In this document: piece after piece, positions 1-6,184 of the stretch
How positions within the stretch are numbered: the first letter of the stretch is position 1
How the letters are laid out: every line of letters starts with the position of its first letter
Assembly: GCA_910585735.1 (NCBI GenBank)
Contig: CAJUEU010000053.1
Coordinates: 1 to 8,783 of the forward strand
Direction of reading: 5' to 3'
DNA from: an uncultured Oscillospiraceae bacterium
GTDB taxonomy: Bacteria > Bacillota > Clostridia > Oscillospirales > Oscillospiraceae
Length of the DNA stretch: 8,783 nt
The notes under the pieces: model-generated
Told to the model about the DNA's origin: nothing
The model's database searches: none
What the model saw: the letters and a program-made list of their open reading frames with translations, nothing else
Translations under genes and position numbers: made by a program

Positions 1-24
1 GTACCACTCCCGAAGGAGTGGTAC
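1..24 (-). terminator. Probable rho-independent terminator of rplM-rpsI (partial view)
   Basis: The first 24 bases form a perfect 10-bp inverted repeat (GTACCACTCC / GGAGTGGTAC) around four bases. Read on the minus strand, the direction of rpsI, the loop is TTCG closed by C-G, the very stable cUUCGg tetraloop common in terminators. It lies 15 bases beyond the rpsI stop codon. The U-tract that would complete an intrinsic terminator would fall outside the left window edge, so it cannot be confirmed here. Confidence 0.7.
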
Positions 25-39
25 CTTGATGAAGCAAAA

Positions 40-444
40 TCAGCGCTTGCTAAACTGGGGAGCCCGACGGGCGGCATGCAAACCGTACTTCTTCCGCTCC
101 TTCATACGAGGGTCGCGGGTAAGGAAGCCGGCGGACTTAAGCACGGGGCGGTACTCGGGGTTCATCTCCAGAAGAGCCCGGGAGACGCCGTGACGAATGG
201 CTCCAGCCTGGCCGGAGACGCCGCCGCCGGTGACAGTGGCAACGATGTCCACCTTGCCCACCAGGTCGGTGGAGACCAGGGGCTGACGGACCACCATCTT
301 CAGGGTGTCCAGCCCGAAGTACTCGTCGATGTCACGGCCGTTGATGGTGATGGCGCCGGTGCCGTTGGGGAAAAGATGCACCCGGGCCACGGAGGACTTC
401 CGGCGGCCGGTGCCGTAAAGATAAGGCTTCTTGCTCTTATACAT
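40..444 (-). CDS. rpsI: 30S ribosomal protein S9
   Basis: Small-subunit ribosomal protein S9, 134 residues, full length for the family (about 130). It binds 16S rRNA in the head of the 30S subunit, and its C-terminal tail reaches toward the P-site tRNA. Family hallmarks visible: GTGRRKSSVARV near the N-terminus, the ITINGRDIDEYF segment, the VTGGGVSGQAGAIRHGVSRAL core (residues about 71-91), and the basic tail RDPRMKERKKYGLHAARRAPQFSKR, ending in the typical S-K-R. An AGGAGG Shine-Dalgarno at 453-458 (minus strand) lies 8 bases before the ATG. The gene follows rplM by only 15 bp, so the two are co-transcribed from the promoter upstream of rplM. A hairpin terminator follows. Nothing abnormal is seen. 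Confidence 0.98.
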   Translation of the reverse strand: MYKSKKPYLYGTGRRKSSVARVHLFPNGTGAITINGRDIDEYFGLDTLKMVVRQPLVSTDLVGKVDIVATVTGGGVSGQAGAIRHGVSRALLEMNPEYRPVLKSAGFLTRDPRMKERKKYGLHAARRAPQFSKR

Positions 445-459
445 TTCATTTACCTCCTA

Positions 460-891
460 TTAGTCCTGGGTCCAGGGCTCGGGCTTCTGAGCGGCGTACT
501 TGTGCTCGCTGCCGCGGCAGATGTGCAGCCGGGAGAGGGAGTCCTTGGTGATGGTGTTGCGGGGCATCATGCCGCGGACGGCAAGCTCCATGGCGAGTTC
601 GGGCTTCTCCTGCATGAGGGTGGCATACTTGGTCTCCTTCAGGCCACCCACCCAGCCGGAGTGACGGCGGTAGTACTTCTGCTCCAGCTTCTTGCCGGTG
701 AGTACCGCCTTCTCGGCGTTGAGGATGATGACGAAGTCTCCGCAATCAGCGTGGGGGGTGTAGTCGGGTTTCCGCTTGCCGCGGAGCAGGTCGGCGGCGA
801 TAACAGCCGTCTTGCCTAGGGGCTTATCCGCCGCGTCGAGGATGTACCACTTGCGGACGATGGTGCCCTTGTTGGCCATAAATGTGGACAT
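460..891 (-). CDS. rplM: 50S ribosomal protein L13
   Basis: Large-subunit ribosomal protein L13, 143 residues, the usual bacterial length (about 142-145). It is an early assembly protein that binds 23S rRNA. Recognisable segments: the N-terminal WYILDAADKPLGKTAVIAA stretch, the basic LRGKRKPDYTPHADCGDFVIILNAEK region, KKLEQKYYRRHSGWVGGLK, and AVRGMMPRNTITKDSLSRLHIC near the C-terminus. The ATG at 891 is preceded by GGAGG (minus strand, 899-903) with 7 bases of spacing. A second in-frame ATG four codons later (MANKG) is less well placed. It is the first gene of the conserved rplM-rpsI operon. A near-consensus promoter lies about 90 bp upstream, and the structured leader between them may mediate autoregulation. 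Confidence 0.98.
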   Translation of the reverse strand: MSTFMANKGTIVRKWYILDAADKPLGKTAVIAADLLRGKRKPDYTPHADCGDFVIILNAEKAVLTGKKLEQKYYRRHSGWVGGLKETKYATLMQEKPELAMELAVRGMMPRNTITKDSLSRLHICRGSEHKYAAQKPEPWTQD

Positions 892-975
892 GGTGTAACC
901 TCCAGTTTCTCATTCCCTCTCAAAAGAGGGCGTATTCACAAAGAAATGGCTGCCAATCTGGACGATTGGAGCGTT
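892..975 (-). promoter_or_regulatory. Structured 5' leader of rplM (candidate L13 leader)
   Basis: From the predicted transcription start near 973-975 to the rplM start codon there are about 82 bases of untranslated leader, read on the minus strand. It holds two hairpins. The first is CCAATC / GATTGG around five bases (953-969), extendable by GCT/AGC with one bulged C. The second is CCCTCT / AGAGGG around TTTG (915-930), just upstream of the Shine-Dalgarno at 899-903. An autoregulatory L13 leader is known upstream of rplM-rpsI in low-GC Gram-positives, and this leader has the right position and size. I could not compare it with that family's consensus, so the assignment rests on position and structure. 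There is no U-tract after the second hairpin, so any control would act on translation rather than by termination. Confidence 0.45.
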
Positions 976-979
976 TTGT

Positions 980-1008
980 ATTATAATACCGTGGAAAGGG
1001 TATGTCAA
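980..1008 (-). promoter_or_regulatory. Sigma-A-type promoter for rplM-rpsI
   Basis: On the minus strand a perfect -35 box TTGACA (1003-1008) and a perfect -10 box TATAAT (980-985) are separated by exactly 17 bases. This is a full consensus housekeeping promoter, as expected for a highly expressed ribosomal operon. Transcription should start near 973-975 and read leftward into rplM. Confidence 0.9.
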
Positions 1009-1016
1009 CGTCTTTT

Positions 1017-1045
1017 TTGACTTTTTTCTTCCAAGGCGGCAAAAT
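1017..1045 (+). promoter_or_regulatory. Weak candidate promoter for ttcA
   Basis: On the plus strand TTGACT (1017-1022), 17 bases, then CAAAAT (1040-1045) gives a 5/6 and a 4/6 match to the sigma-A boxes. It lies back-to-back with the strong rplM promoter and about 75 bp before ttcA. The A/T-rich intergenic region makes chance matches easy, so this is tentative. Confidence 0.3.
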
Positions 1046-1120
1046 CTCTCAAAACCGCCCGTTTTCTCTCTCATACTCTCGAATACTCCTTTTCGATTTT
1101 CAAATTTTTGGAGGCGTTTT

Positions 1121-1888
1121 ATGGAAAAAATTCTTTCTCTGGTCCGCCGGTGCGTGGAGGACTACGACATGATCCAGGCCGGGGACCGGGTAGCGGTGGG
1201 GGTCTCCGGGGGCAAAGACTCCCTGGTGACCCTGGCGGCCCTCCGCAAGCTCTCGGAGTTCTATCCAAAGCCCTTTACCGTGGAGGCCATCACTCTGGAC
1301 ATGGGGGGAACCGATGACCGCCCCGGGGCTGACTTCTCCCCCGTACGCGCCTGGTGCGGGGCAAACGGCGTCCCCTTCCATCTGGTAAAAAGCGAGATCA
1401 GCCACATCATCTTTGATATAAGGAAGGAAAAAAATCCCTGCTCCATGTGCGCCAAAATGCGCCGGGGCGCTCTCCACAACGCTCTTCTGGACCTGGGCAT
1501 CACCAAGATCGCTCTCGGCCACCACTTTGACGACGCGGTGGAGACCTTCTTTCTCTCCCTCTTCTACGAGGGTCGGCTTTCCTGCTTCCAGCCGGTGACT
1601 GAGCTCACCCGCACCGGCATCACCCAGCTCCGTCCCCTTCTCTACTGCGGGGAGGGCATGGTCCGTGGAGCGGCCGCCCGAAACGCCCTGCCCGTGGTGA
1701 AGAACCCCTGCCCCGCCGACGGCTTCACCAAGCGCCAGGAGGTGAAGGAATTGGTGCGCGAGCTGGAGCACAAATATCCCGGACTGAAGGAGCGGGTCTT
1801 CGGTTCCATGCAGCGCCTCCCCCTCCCCGCCTGGGAGCCAATTGAGCACAGACGGCGACCCTATGCGGAGGACACAACCGGCCTATAA
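1121..1888 (+). CDS. ttcA: TtcA-family tRNA 2-thiocytidine biosynthesis protein
   Basis: ATP-dependent PP-loop enzyme of the TtcA/TilS superfamily, 255 residues, predicted to be cytoplasmic. TtcA puts sulfur on C2 of cytidine 32 in certain tRNAs, adenylating the base and using a [4Fe-4S] cluster. Seen here: the PP-loop SGGKDS at residues 29-34, the C-x-x-C pair C107/C110 in the CSMCAKMRRG segment, the GHHFDD motif at 133-138, and a third conserved cysteine C197 in NPCPADG. Three cysteines in this arrangement match the cluster ligands known in E. coli TtcA (C122, C125, C222) and separate it from TilS lysidine synthetase, which lacks them. It is shorter than the E. coli enzyme (about 310), as is usual in Clostridia. 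GGAGG at 1110-1114 sits 6 bases before the ATG. It diverges from rplM. The substrate position (C32) is inferred from the family. Confidence 0.85.
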   Translation: MEKILSLVRRCVEDYDMIQAGDRVAVGVSGGKDSLVTLAALRKLSEFYPKPFTVEAITLDMGGTDDRPGADFSPVRAWCGANGVPFHLVKSEISHIIFDIRKEKNPCSMCAKMRRGALHNALLDLGITKIALGHHFDDAVETFFLSLFYEGRLSCFQPVTELTRTGITQLRPLLYCGEGMVRGAAARNALPVVKNPCPADGFTKRQEVKELVRELEHKYPGLKERVFGSMQRLPLPAWEPIEHRRRPYAEDTTGL

Positions 1889-1896
1889 ACTCGTCG

Positions 1897-1969
1897 GGGG
1901 ACCGGCGTCCCCAGCGCTTCGGGGAAACTCTGTCTTTGCATCGCGAAACCCCGGTCCTCACCCTTTTTT
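1897..1969 (+). terminator. Candidate branched terminator/attenuator after ttcA
   Basis: Eight bases after the ttcA stop, GGGGACCGG (1897-1905) can pair with CCGGTCCTC (1951-1959), nine pairs including one G-U. This stem encloses a smaller hairpin CCCC / GGGG (1909-1912 / 1921-1924). Four bases later come a T6 run (1964-1969) and then a T5 run. This suits an intrinsic terminator for ttcA, though the enclosed loop is large. A competing local hairpin GGGGAC-CGGC-GTCCCC (1897-1912) uses the same left arm. The rest of the 1889-2093 gap holds the punA promoter candidate. Confidence 0.4.
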
Positions 1970-2003
1970 GTGCTTTTTCTGCCCGAAAACCACAGGATAT
2001 GGA

Positions 2004-2032
2004 TTGCAATTTCTTCCAGGACAGTGTAAAAT
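2004..2032 (+). promoter_or_regulatory. Candidate sigma-A promoter for punA
   Basis: TTGCAA (2004-2009), 17 bases, TAAAAT (2027-2032): 4/6 and 5/6 matches with ideal spacing. Predicted start near 2039 gives a leader of about 55 bases to the punA ATG at 2094. It lies downstream of the putative ttcA terminator, consistent with punA having its own promoter. Confidence 0.5.
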
Positions 2033-2093
2033 ACCCTTATGCGACAAACACTTTGAACCAGAGCGCCACAAATATGGAAAGGATGGACACAAC

Positions 2094-2918
2094 ATGGACT
2101 ACGTATTTTCCCAGTATCAGGAAAGCGCCGACTTTCTCCGTTCCCGCCTGAATGGCTTTACCCCCGACGTCGTTATGGTCCTGGGCTCCGGCCTGGGCTT
2201 CCTGGGCGACAAGGTGGAAAACCCCACCGTCATCCCCTATGGAGACATCCCCCATTTTAAGGTCTCCACCGCCCCTGGGCACAAGGGCCAGCTGGTCTGC
2301 GGCACCCTGGCGGGTAAGAAGGTGGCCGTGATGCAGGGCCGGATGCACCACTACGAGGGCTACTCCTACCAGGATGTTTCCTACGCCGTCCGGGTGCTGC
2401 GGCTGCTGGGCTGCACCAAGCTGATCCTCACCAACGCCGCCGGGTGTGTCCGCAAGGAATGGGAGGTGGGCGACATTATGCTCATCACCGACCACATCAA
2501 GTTCTTCATGGAATCTCCCCTCCGGGGCGAGAACATTGAGGAATTTGGTCCCCGGTTCCCCGACGTGTCCCACATCTATACCCCCCGATTCCAGGACTGT
2601 GCCCGCCAGAGCGCACGGGAGCTGGGTATGACCCTGCGGGAAGGCGTCTACTGCTATTTCCCCGGCCCTCAGTTTGAGACCCCCGCTGAAGTCCGTGCCG
2701 CCCGGGTGCTGGGCGGGGATGCCTGCGGCATGTCTACCGCTCCCGAGGCCATTGCCGCTGCTCACGCCGGTATGGAGGTCCTGGGCTTCTCCATGCTCAC
2801 CAATATGTGCGCCGGGATCCTGGACCAGCCCCTCTCCGGGGAGGAGGTCAACGAGACCGCCGAGGCCCGGAAGGGTCCCTTCTCCCAGCTGGTGCTGAAA
2901 ACGCTGGAAAAGATGTAA
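2094..2918 (+). CDS. punA: Purine nucleoside phosphorylase, trimeric type
   Basis: Cytoplasmic enzyme of the PNP/MTAP family, 274 residues, the usual length for trimeric inosine-guanosine phosphorylases. It splits purine nucleosides with phosphate into free base and (deoxy)ribose-1-phosphate. Motifs in order: phosphate-binding GSGLG (31-35), APGHKG (60-65), MQGRMHHYEGY (80-90), TNAAG (113-117), GPQFETPAE (191-199) carrying the conserved glutamate, GMSTAPEAI (212-220), and TNMCAG (236-241) with the base-binding asparagine. The open frame extends upstream to 1842, but that stretch overlaps ttcA and has no family similarity. The start is taken at ATG 2094, with AGGA at 2080-2083 some 10 bases upstream and the promoter candidate at 2004-2032. 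Synonymous names include pupG. The neighbouring deaminase mtaD supports a purine salvage role. Preference for inosine/guanosine over adenosine is inferred from the family. Confidence 0.93.
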   Translation: MDYVFSQYQESADFLRSRLNGFTPDVVMVLGSGLGFLGDKVENPTVIPYGDIPHFKVSTAPGHKGQLVCGTLAGKKVAVMQGRMHHYEGYSYQDVSYAVRVLRLLGCTKLILTNAAGCVRKEWEVGDIMLITDHIKFFMESPLRGENIEEFGPRFPDVSHIYTPRFQDCARQSARELGMTLREGVYCYFPGPQFETPAEVRAARVLGGDACGMSTAPEAIAAAHAGMEVLGFSMLTNMCAGILDQPLSGEEVNETAEARKGPFSQLVLKTLEKM

Positions 2919-2933
2919 GCCGCCCAAGGCGGC
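2919..2933. repeat. Short hairpin directly after punA stop
   Basis: A perfect 6-bp GC stem, GCCGCC / GGCGGC, around CAA begins at the base after the punA stop codon. There is no following T-run, so it is not a convincing intrinsic terminator. It may protect the 3' end of the mRNA, or be the first member of the palindrome cluster that follows. Confidence 0.5.
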
Positions 2934-2936
2934 TCC

Positions 2937-3131
2937 GGCGCGTCTGGGAAGCCGCGCCCTACGGGGGCAAAAGACAGCGGGCGCACACTGTGCGCCCCTA
3001 CCGAAGAACGGCGGGCGGCTGAGGACAGCCGCCCCTACGAAATAGAATCACGTGATATCTTTTTGTAGGGGCCGATGTCCTCATCGGACCCTACAAAAAG
3101 AGTGCGGGCGGGTTTAGAACCCGCCCCTACG
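2937..3131. repeat. Cluster of five small palindromic repeat units (REP/MITE-like)
   Basis: Five stem-loops lie side by side. Stems: 2937-2942/2953-2958 (6 bp); 2979-2986/2990-2997 (8 bp, loop ACT); 3013-3021/3026-3034 (9 bp, loop AGGA); 3060-3070/3089-3099 (11 bp) continued by 3072-3077/3082-3087 (6 bp, loop TCCT); 3106-3114/3118-3126 (9 bp, loop TAG). Four are followed by CCCTACG or CCCCTAC(C)GAA. The fourth is bordered on both sides, TTTTTGTAGGG and CCCTACAAAAA. The stems differ in sequence but keep pairing, while the CCCCTAC edge stays constant. A further copy sits at 7688-7735. This looks like a dispersed intergenic palindrome family. There is no coding sequence between punA and mtaD. 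Confidence 0.8.
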
Positions 3132-3147
3132 AAGGGAGCAAACGATC

Positions 3148-4449
3148 ATGTCTATCCTGTTTGAAAATGTCACCGCTGTCCTGATGGACAGTGCTCATAC
3201 CGTTCTCCCGGGCGCCTTTGTGGCGGTGGAGGGCCGCACCATCACCTCCGTGGGAACCGTGCGCCCCAACGGAGAATTTGCCCGGGTCATCAACGGCAGG
3301 GGGGGCATCCTCATGCCCGGCCTCATCAACTGCCACACCCATACCCCCATGACCGCCATGCGGGGCTACGGGGACGGCCACAACCTCCAGGACTGGCTCA
3401 ATGATTTCATCTTCCCCGTGGAGGCTAAGTGGGATGACCGGGCCATCCGGGCCTGCGCCGACCTGGGGCTCATGGAGATGATCGCCTCGGGCACCACCTG
3501 CATTGCCGACATGTACATGCGCATGAACATCATGGGTCAGGCCGTGGCTGACGCCGGCATTTCGGCCAACCTGTGCTGCGGCGGCGTTTTCTTTGGGGAC
3601 ACCTTCTCCCCCGAGGCCTGTGACGACTGCGCGGTCCAGGAGGACCTGCTCCGCACCTGGCACGGCCACGACCAGGGCCGTATCCGGGTGGACGCCGCCC
3701 TCCACGCCGAATACACCTCCACCCCCGGCCTGTGGGAGTGGACCGCCGACTTTGCCAAACGCAACAACTTGGGCATGCACGTGCATATTTCCGAGACAAA
3801 GCGGGAGCATGAAGAGTGCAAGGCCCGCTGGAATGGGCTCACCCCCATCCAGACCCTGAATAAATATGGCGTGTGGGATGTACGGTCCATCGCCGCCCAC
3901 TGCGTCTGGACCACTCCCGAGGACTGGTCCCTCATGGCCAAAAAGGGGATCACCGCCGTTCACAATCCGGCCTCCAACCTGAAGCTGGGCTCCGGGGTAG
4001 CCAAGGTCCCCTCCATGCGCAAGCTGGGGGTCAACGTGGCCCTGGGCACCGACGGGGTGAGCTCCAACAACTCCACCGATCTCTTCGAGGATATGAAGCT
4101 GGCCGCCCTTCTCCAGAACGGCGTGCTGTGCGACCCCCTGGCCATGGACGCCTGGGCCGCTCTGGAGCTGGCCACAGTCTGCGGGGCCAAGGCCCTGGGC
4201 CGGGACACGGGTGCCATCGCCGTGGGCAAGGACGCCGACCTGATCCTCCTGGACCCCGACGCCCCCAACCTGATCCCCTGTCACGACGCCGCCAACAACA
4301 TCGCCTACGCCGCCCACGGCGCCAACGTAAAGCTGAATATGTGCCGGGGCAAGGTCATATATGAAAATGGGGACTTCCTCACCATCGACGCGGACAAAGT
4401 CCGCCGGGAGGTCACCGAATACGCCCTTCCCCTGCTCTTCGGGAAGTAA
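3148..4449 (+). CDS. mtaD: 5'-methylthioadenosine/S-adenosylhomocysteine deaminase
   Basis: Metal-dependent amidohydrolase, 433 residues, full length for the MtaD family. These cytoplasmic enzymes deaminate MTA, SAH and often adenosine, giving the inosyl analogues and ammonia. Visible order: a small N-terminal beta domain, then the metal motif H63-T-H65 in NCHTHTPMTAMRG, the substrate-contact region DGHNLQDWL, HVHISET with H213 and E216, AAHCVW with H251, and GTDGVSSNNSTDLFEDM with metal ligand D302, then a C-terminal beta strand region (VGKDADLILLD). These match the ligands known in Thermotoga Tm0936 (H55, H57, H200, D279; E203 and H228 for substrate). Shine-Dalgarno GGGAG at 3134-3138, 9 bases before ATG, directly abuts the last palindromic repeat. 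With punA upstream, inosine-type products could be phosphorolysed to hypoxanthine. The main physiological substrate cannot be told from sequence. Confidence 0.9.
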   Translation: MSILFENVTAVLMDSAHTVLPGAFVAVEGRTITSVGTVRPNGEFARVINGRGGILMPGLINCHTHTPMTAMRGYGDGHNLQDWLNDFIFPVEAKWDDRAIRACADLGLMEMIASGTTCIADMYMRMNIMGQAVADAGISANLCCGGVFFGDTFSPEACDDCAVQEDLLRTWHGHDQGRIRVDAALHAEYTSTPGLWEWTADFAKRNNLGMHVHISETKREHEECKARWNGLTPIQTLNKYGVWDVRSIAAHCVWTTPEDWSLMAKKGITAVHNPASNLKLGSGVAKVPSMRKLGVNVALGTDGVSSNNSTDLFEDMKLAALLQNGVLCDPLAMDAWAALELATVCGAKALGRDTGAIAVGKDADLILLDPDAPNLIPCHDAANNIAYAAHGANVKLNMCRGKVIYENGDFLTIDADKVRREVTEYALPLLFGK

Positions 4450-4515
4450 AGGGCGATACCCCGGGAAAGGCTGTGGCAAATATTGTCTAACTCTCTGGAC
4501 CGCAACAACTCCAAC

Positions 4516-6147
4516 ATGAAGAAAAATACCTTCTTCGGCGGGGCCGCCATCCTGGCGGCTACCACCCTCATTGTCAAGCTCATTGGGGCGATCTACAAGA
4601 TCCCCCTGGCCAACATCCTCACCGACCCGGCCTACGCCGACTTTGACAGCGCTTACTCGGTCTACGGTGTTTTTCTTACCTTCTCCACCGCCGGACTCCC
4701 CGTGGCGCTCAGCAAGCTCATTTCCGAGTCCCTGGCTCTGGAACGGCGCAACCAGGTGCGGCGCACCTTCCGTCTGGCCTTCGCCGCTTTCCTCGCTTTG
4801 GGGCTGTTCAGCTTTTTCTGCATGTCGGTGCTGGCCGTTCCCCTGTCCACCTACGCCCTGAAAAATCCCAAGGCGGTCTACTGCGTCGTCGCCCTGTCCC
4901 CCTCGGTGCTGTGCGTCTGCATGGTTTCCGCCTTCCGGGGCTATTTCCAGGGTCACTTCAACATGACTCCCACCGGGGTCAGCCAGATCATCGAAGCCGC
5001 CTTCAAGGTCCTGGTGGGGATCCCTCTGGCCTACGCCCTGCTGAAAATGAACATCCAGAACCCCGACATCCCCGACCTGGGGGAGCGGCTCCCCGCCGTG
5101 GGAGCCATCATTGGTGTCTCGGTAGGAAGTATCGTGGCTCTGCTCTACATGGTCTTCCTCTATCTGAAATATCGGAGGACCCTGCCCAGGGGCAGGGACA
5201 AGACCGACAGCAACCGGGAGATCCTCTCCTCCCTCTTTAAGCTGGCCATCCCGATCACCCTCACTGCGGCCACCAGCTCCATCGTGATCCTCATCGATAC
5301 CTCCATCATTATGGAACGGCTTCAAAGCGTCTACCTCTCCCAGGGGATGCTGGTCGAGGCCGCTCTGGACGCCGCCCGGTCCCTGAAGGGCATGTACGCC
5401 AAATGCACCTCCATCTATAACCTTCCCTTCGCCATGATGGGAGCCCTCACCGCCTGCATCATCCCGGCGGTATCGGCCGCCCTGGCCCGACGGAATCGGA
5501 AAGAGGCCCAAAAGCTCAGTGAATCCGCCCTGCGGATCGGCCTCCTGGTCGCCATGCCCATGGGCATGGGCATCTTCGCCCTGGGGGAGCCCATTATGGC
5601 CCTTCTCATCCGCAATACCGACGCCTCCATCGCCGGTCCCCTGCTTTCGGTGCTGGGCATCGCTTCCATCTTTGTATCCATCCAGGCCCTGCTCAACTCG
5701 GTGCTCCAGGCCAACGGCATCGTCACCCTGCCCGTGGTGGCCGCCATCCTGGGCGGCATCGCCAAGCTGGTGGTAAACTATGTGCTGGTGGGCAACCCGA
5801 ACATTATGATCAACGGCGCGCCCCTGGGCACCCTGGCCTGTTTCGTGCTCATCGTCCTGCTGGAGCTCTTCATCCTTCGCCGGGCAGTGCGCCGTCCCCC
5901 CAGCTTCCTGCGGGCGGCCGCCAAGCCCGCCCTGGCCTCTGGCTCCATGGCTGTGGCGGTCAAAGTTACCTATGACCTTTTCTCCGGCACCCTGTCCCAG
6001 GGAAACACTGTCTCCACCCTGGCCGCCATCCTGGTGGGCGTGGTGATCTACCTGCTTCTGGTCCTTATTCTCCAGGCGGTCACTGCGGAGGACCTTTCCC
6101 TTATGCCCAAGGGGGACAAAATCGCCAAAATCCTGAAAATTCAATGA
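4516..6147 (+). CDS. SpoVB/YabM-like polysaccharide or lipid-precursor flippase (MATE-like/MVF superfamily)
   Basis: Polytopic inner-membrane protein of the oligosaccharide flippase superfamily (Wzx/SpoVB/MurJ relatives), 543 residues from this ATG, with many hydrophobic segments spread over its length, as expected for about 14 helices. The first follows at once (FFGGAAILAATTLIVKLIG). The segment SAFRGYFQGHFNMTPTGVSQ is characteristic of SpoVB-type proteins. Such proteins move lipid-linked sugar or peptidoglycan precursors outward; the cargo here is unknown. Its place just before mazG and rqcP matches Bacillus yabM. The frame is open from TTG 4483, which adds 11 polar residues (SNSLDRNNSN). 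That codon has GGGAAAGG 12 bases upstream, whereas ATG 4516 has no good Shine-Dalgarno. I prefer ATG 4516 because family members begin right before helix 1. It follows mtaD by 66 bp (33 bp if TTG), so they are probably co-transcribed. Confidence 0.85.
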   Translation: MKKNTFFGGAAILAATTLIVKLIGAIYKIPLANILTDPAYADFDSAYSVYGVFLTFSTAGLPVALSKLISESLALERRNQVRRTFRLAFAAFLALGLFSFFCMSVLAVPLSTYALKNPKAVYCVVALSPSVLCVCMVSAFRGYFQGHFNMTPTGVSQIIEAAFKVLVGIPLAYALLKMNIQNPDIPDLGERLPAVGAIIGVSVGSIVALLYMVFLYLKYRRTLPRGRDKTDSNREILSSLFKLAIPITLTAATSSIVILIDTSIIMERLQSVYLSQGMLVEAALDAARSLKGMYAKCTSIYNLPFAMMGALTACIIPAVSAALARRNRKEAQKLSESALRIGLLVAMPMGMGIFALGEPIMALLIRNTDASIAGPLLSVLGIASIFVSIQALLNSVLQANGIVTLPVVAAILGGIAKLVVNYVLVGNPNIMINGAPLGTLACFVLIVLLELFILRRAVRRPPSFLRAAAKPALASGSMAVAVKVTYDLFSGTLSQGNTVSTLAAILVGVVIYLLLVLILQAVTAEDLSLMPKGDKIAKILKIQ

Positions 6148-6184
6148 TTTTTTTGAAAAACCCTCTTGAAATGTGAGGTAGAAT

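Noticed and set aside
76..819. Plus-strand open frame opposite rpsI and rplM
   Set aside because: Shadow of two certain ribosomal protein genes, with no start signal and no domain.
1035..1059. GGCGG / CCGCC hairpin upstream of ttcA as a regulatory element
   Set aside because: Five pairs with a 15-base loop, no T-run and no match to any riboswitch I know. Too weak to report as a feature.
1842..2093. N-terminal extension of punA to 1842
   Set aside because: It overlaps ttcA, contains the putative terminator and promoter, and has no PNP similarity. ATG 2094 yields the family's usual length.
3047..3056. ATCACGTGAT 10-bp palindrome as an operator
   Set aside because: A single perfect palindrome inside the repeat cluster with no adjoining promoter boxes and no matching regulator gene. 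Chance or part of the repeat spacer is as likely.
2937..3131. A possible CRISPR array between punA and mtaD
   Set aside because: Units differ in length and sequence, each is its own palindrome, and there are no constant direct repeats with uniform spacers and no cas genes.
3127..6144. A 1005-codon open frame on the minus strand, antisense to mtaD and the flippase gene
   Set aside because: Its translation is low-complexity, rich in G, H, D and Q, with no recognisable domain. It arises because strong G/C preference at third codon positions of the two plus-strand genes removes antisense stop codons. The plus-strand genes are clear family members.
6145..6154. T-run after the flippase stop as a terminator
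   Set aside because: Only a weak A/T-rich stem can form before it, and mazG follows within 37 bp, which suits an operon better.
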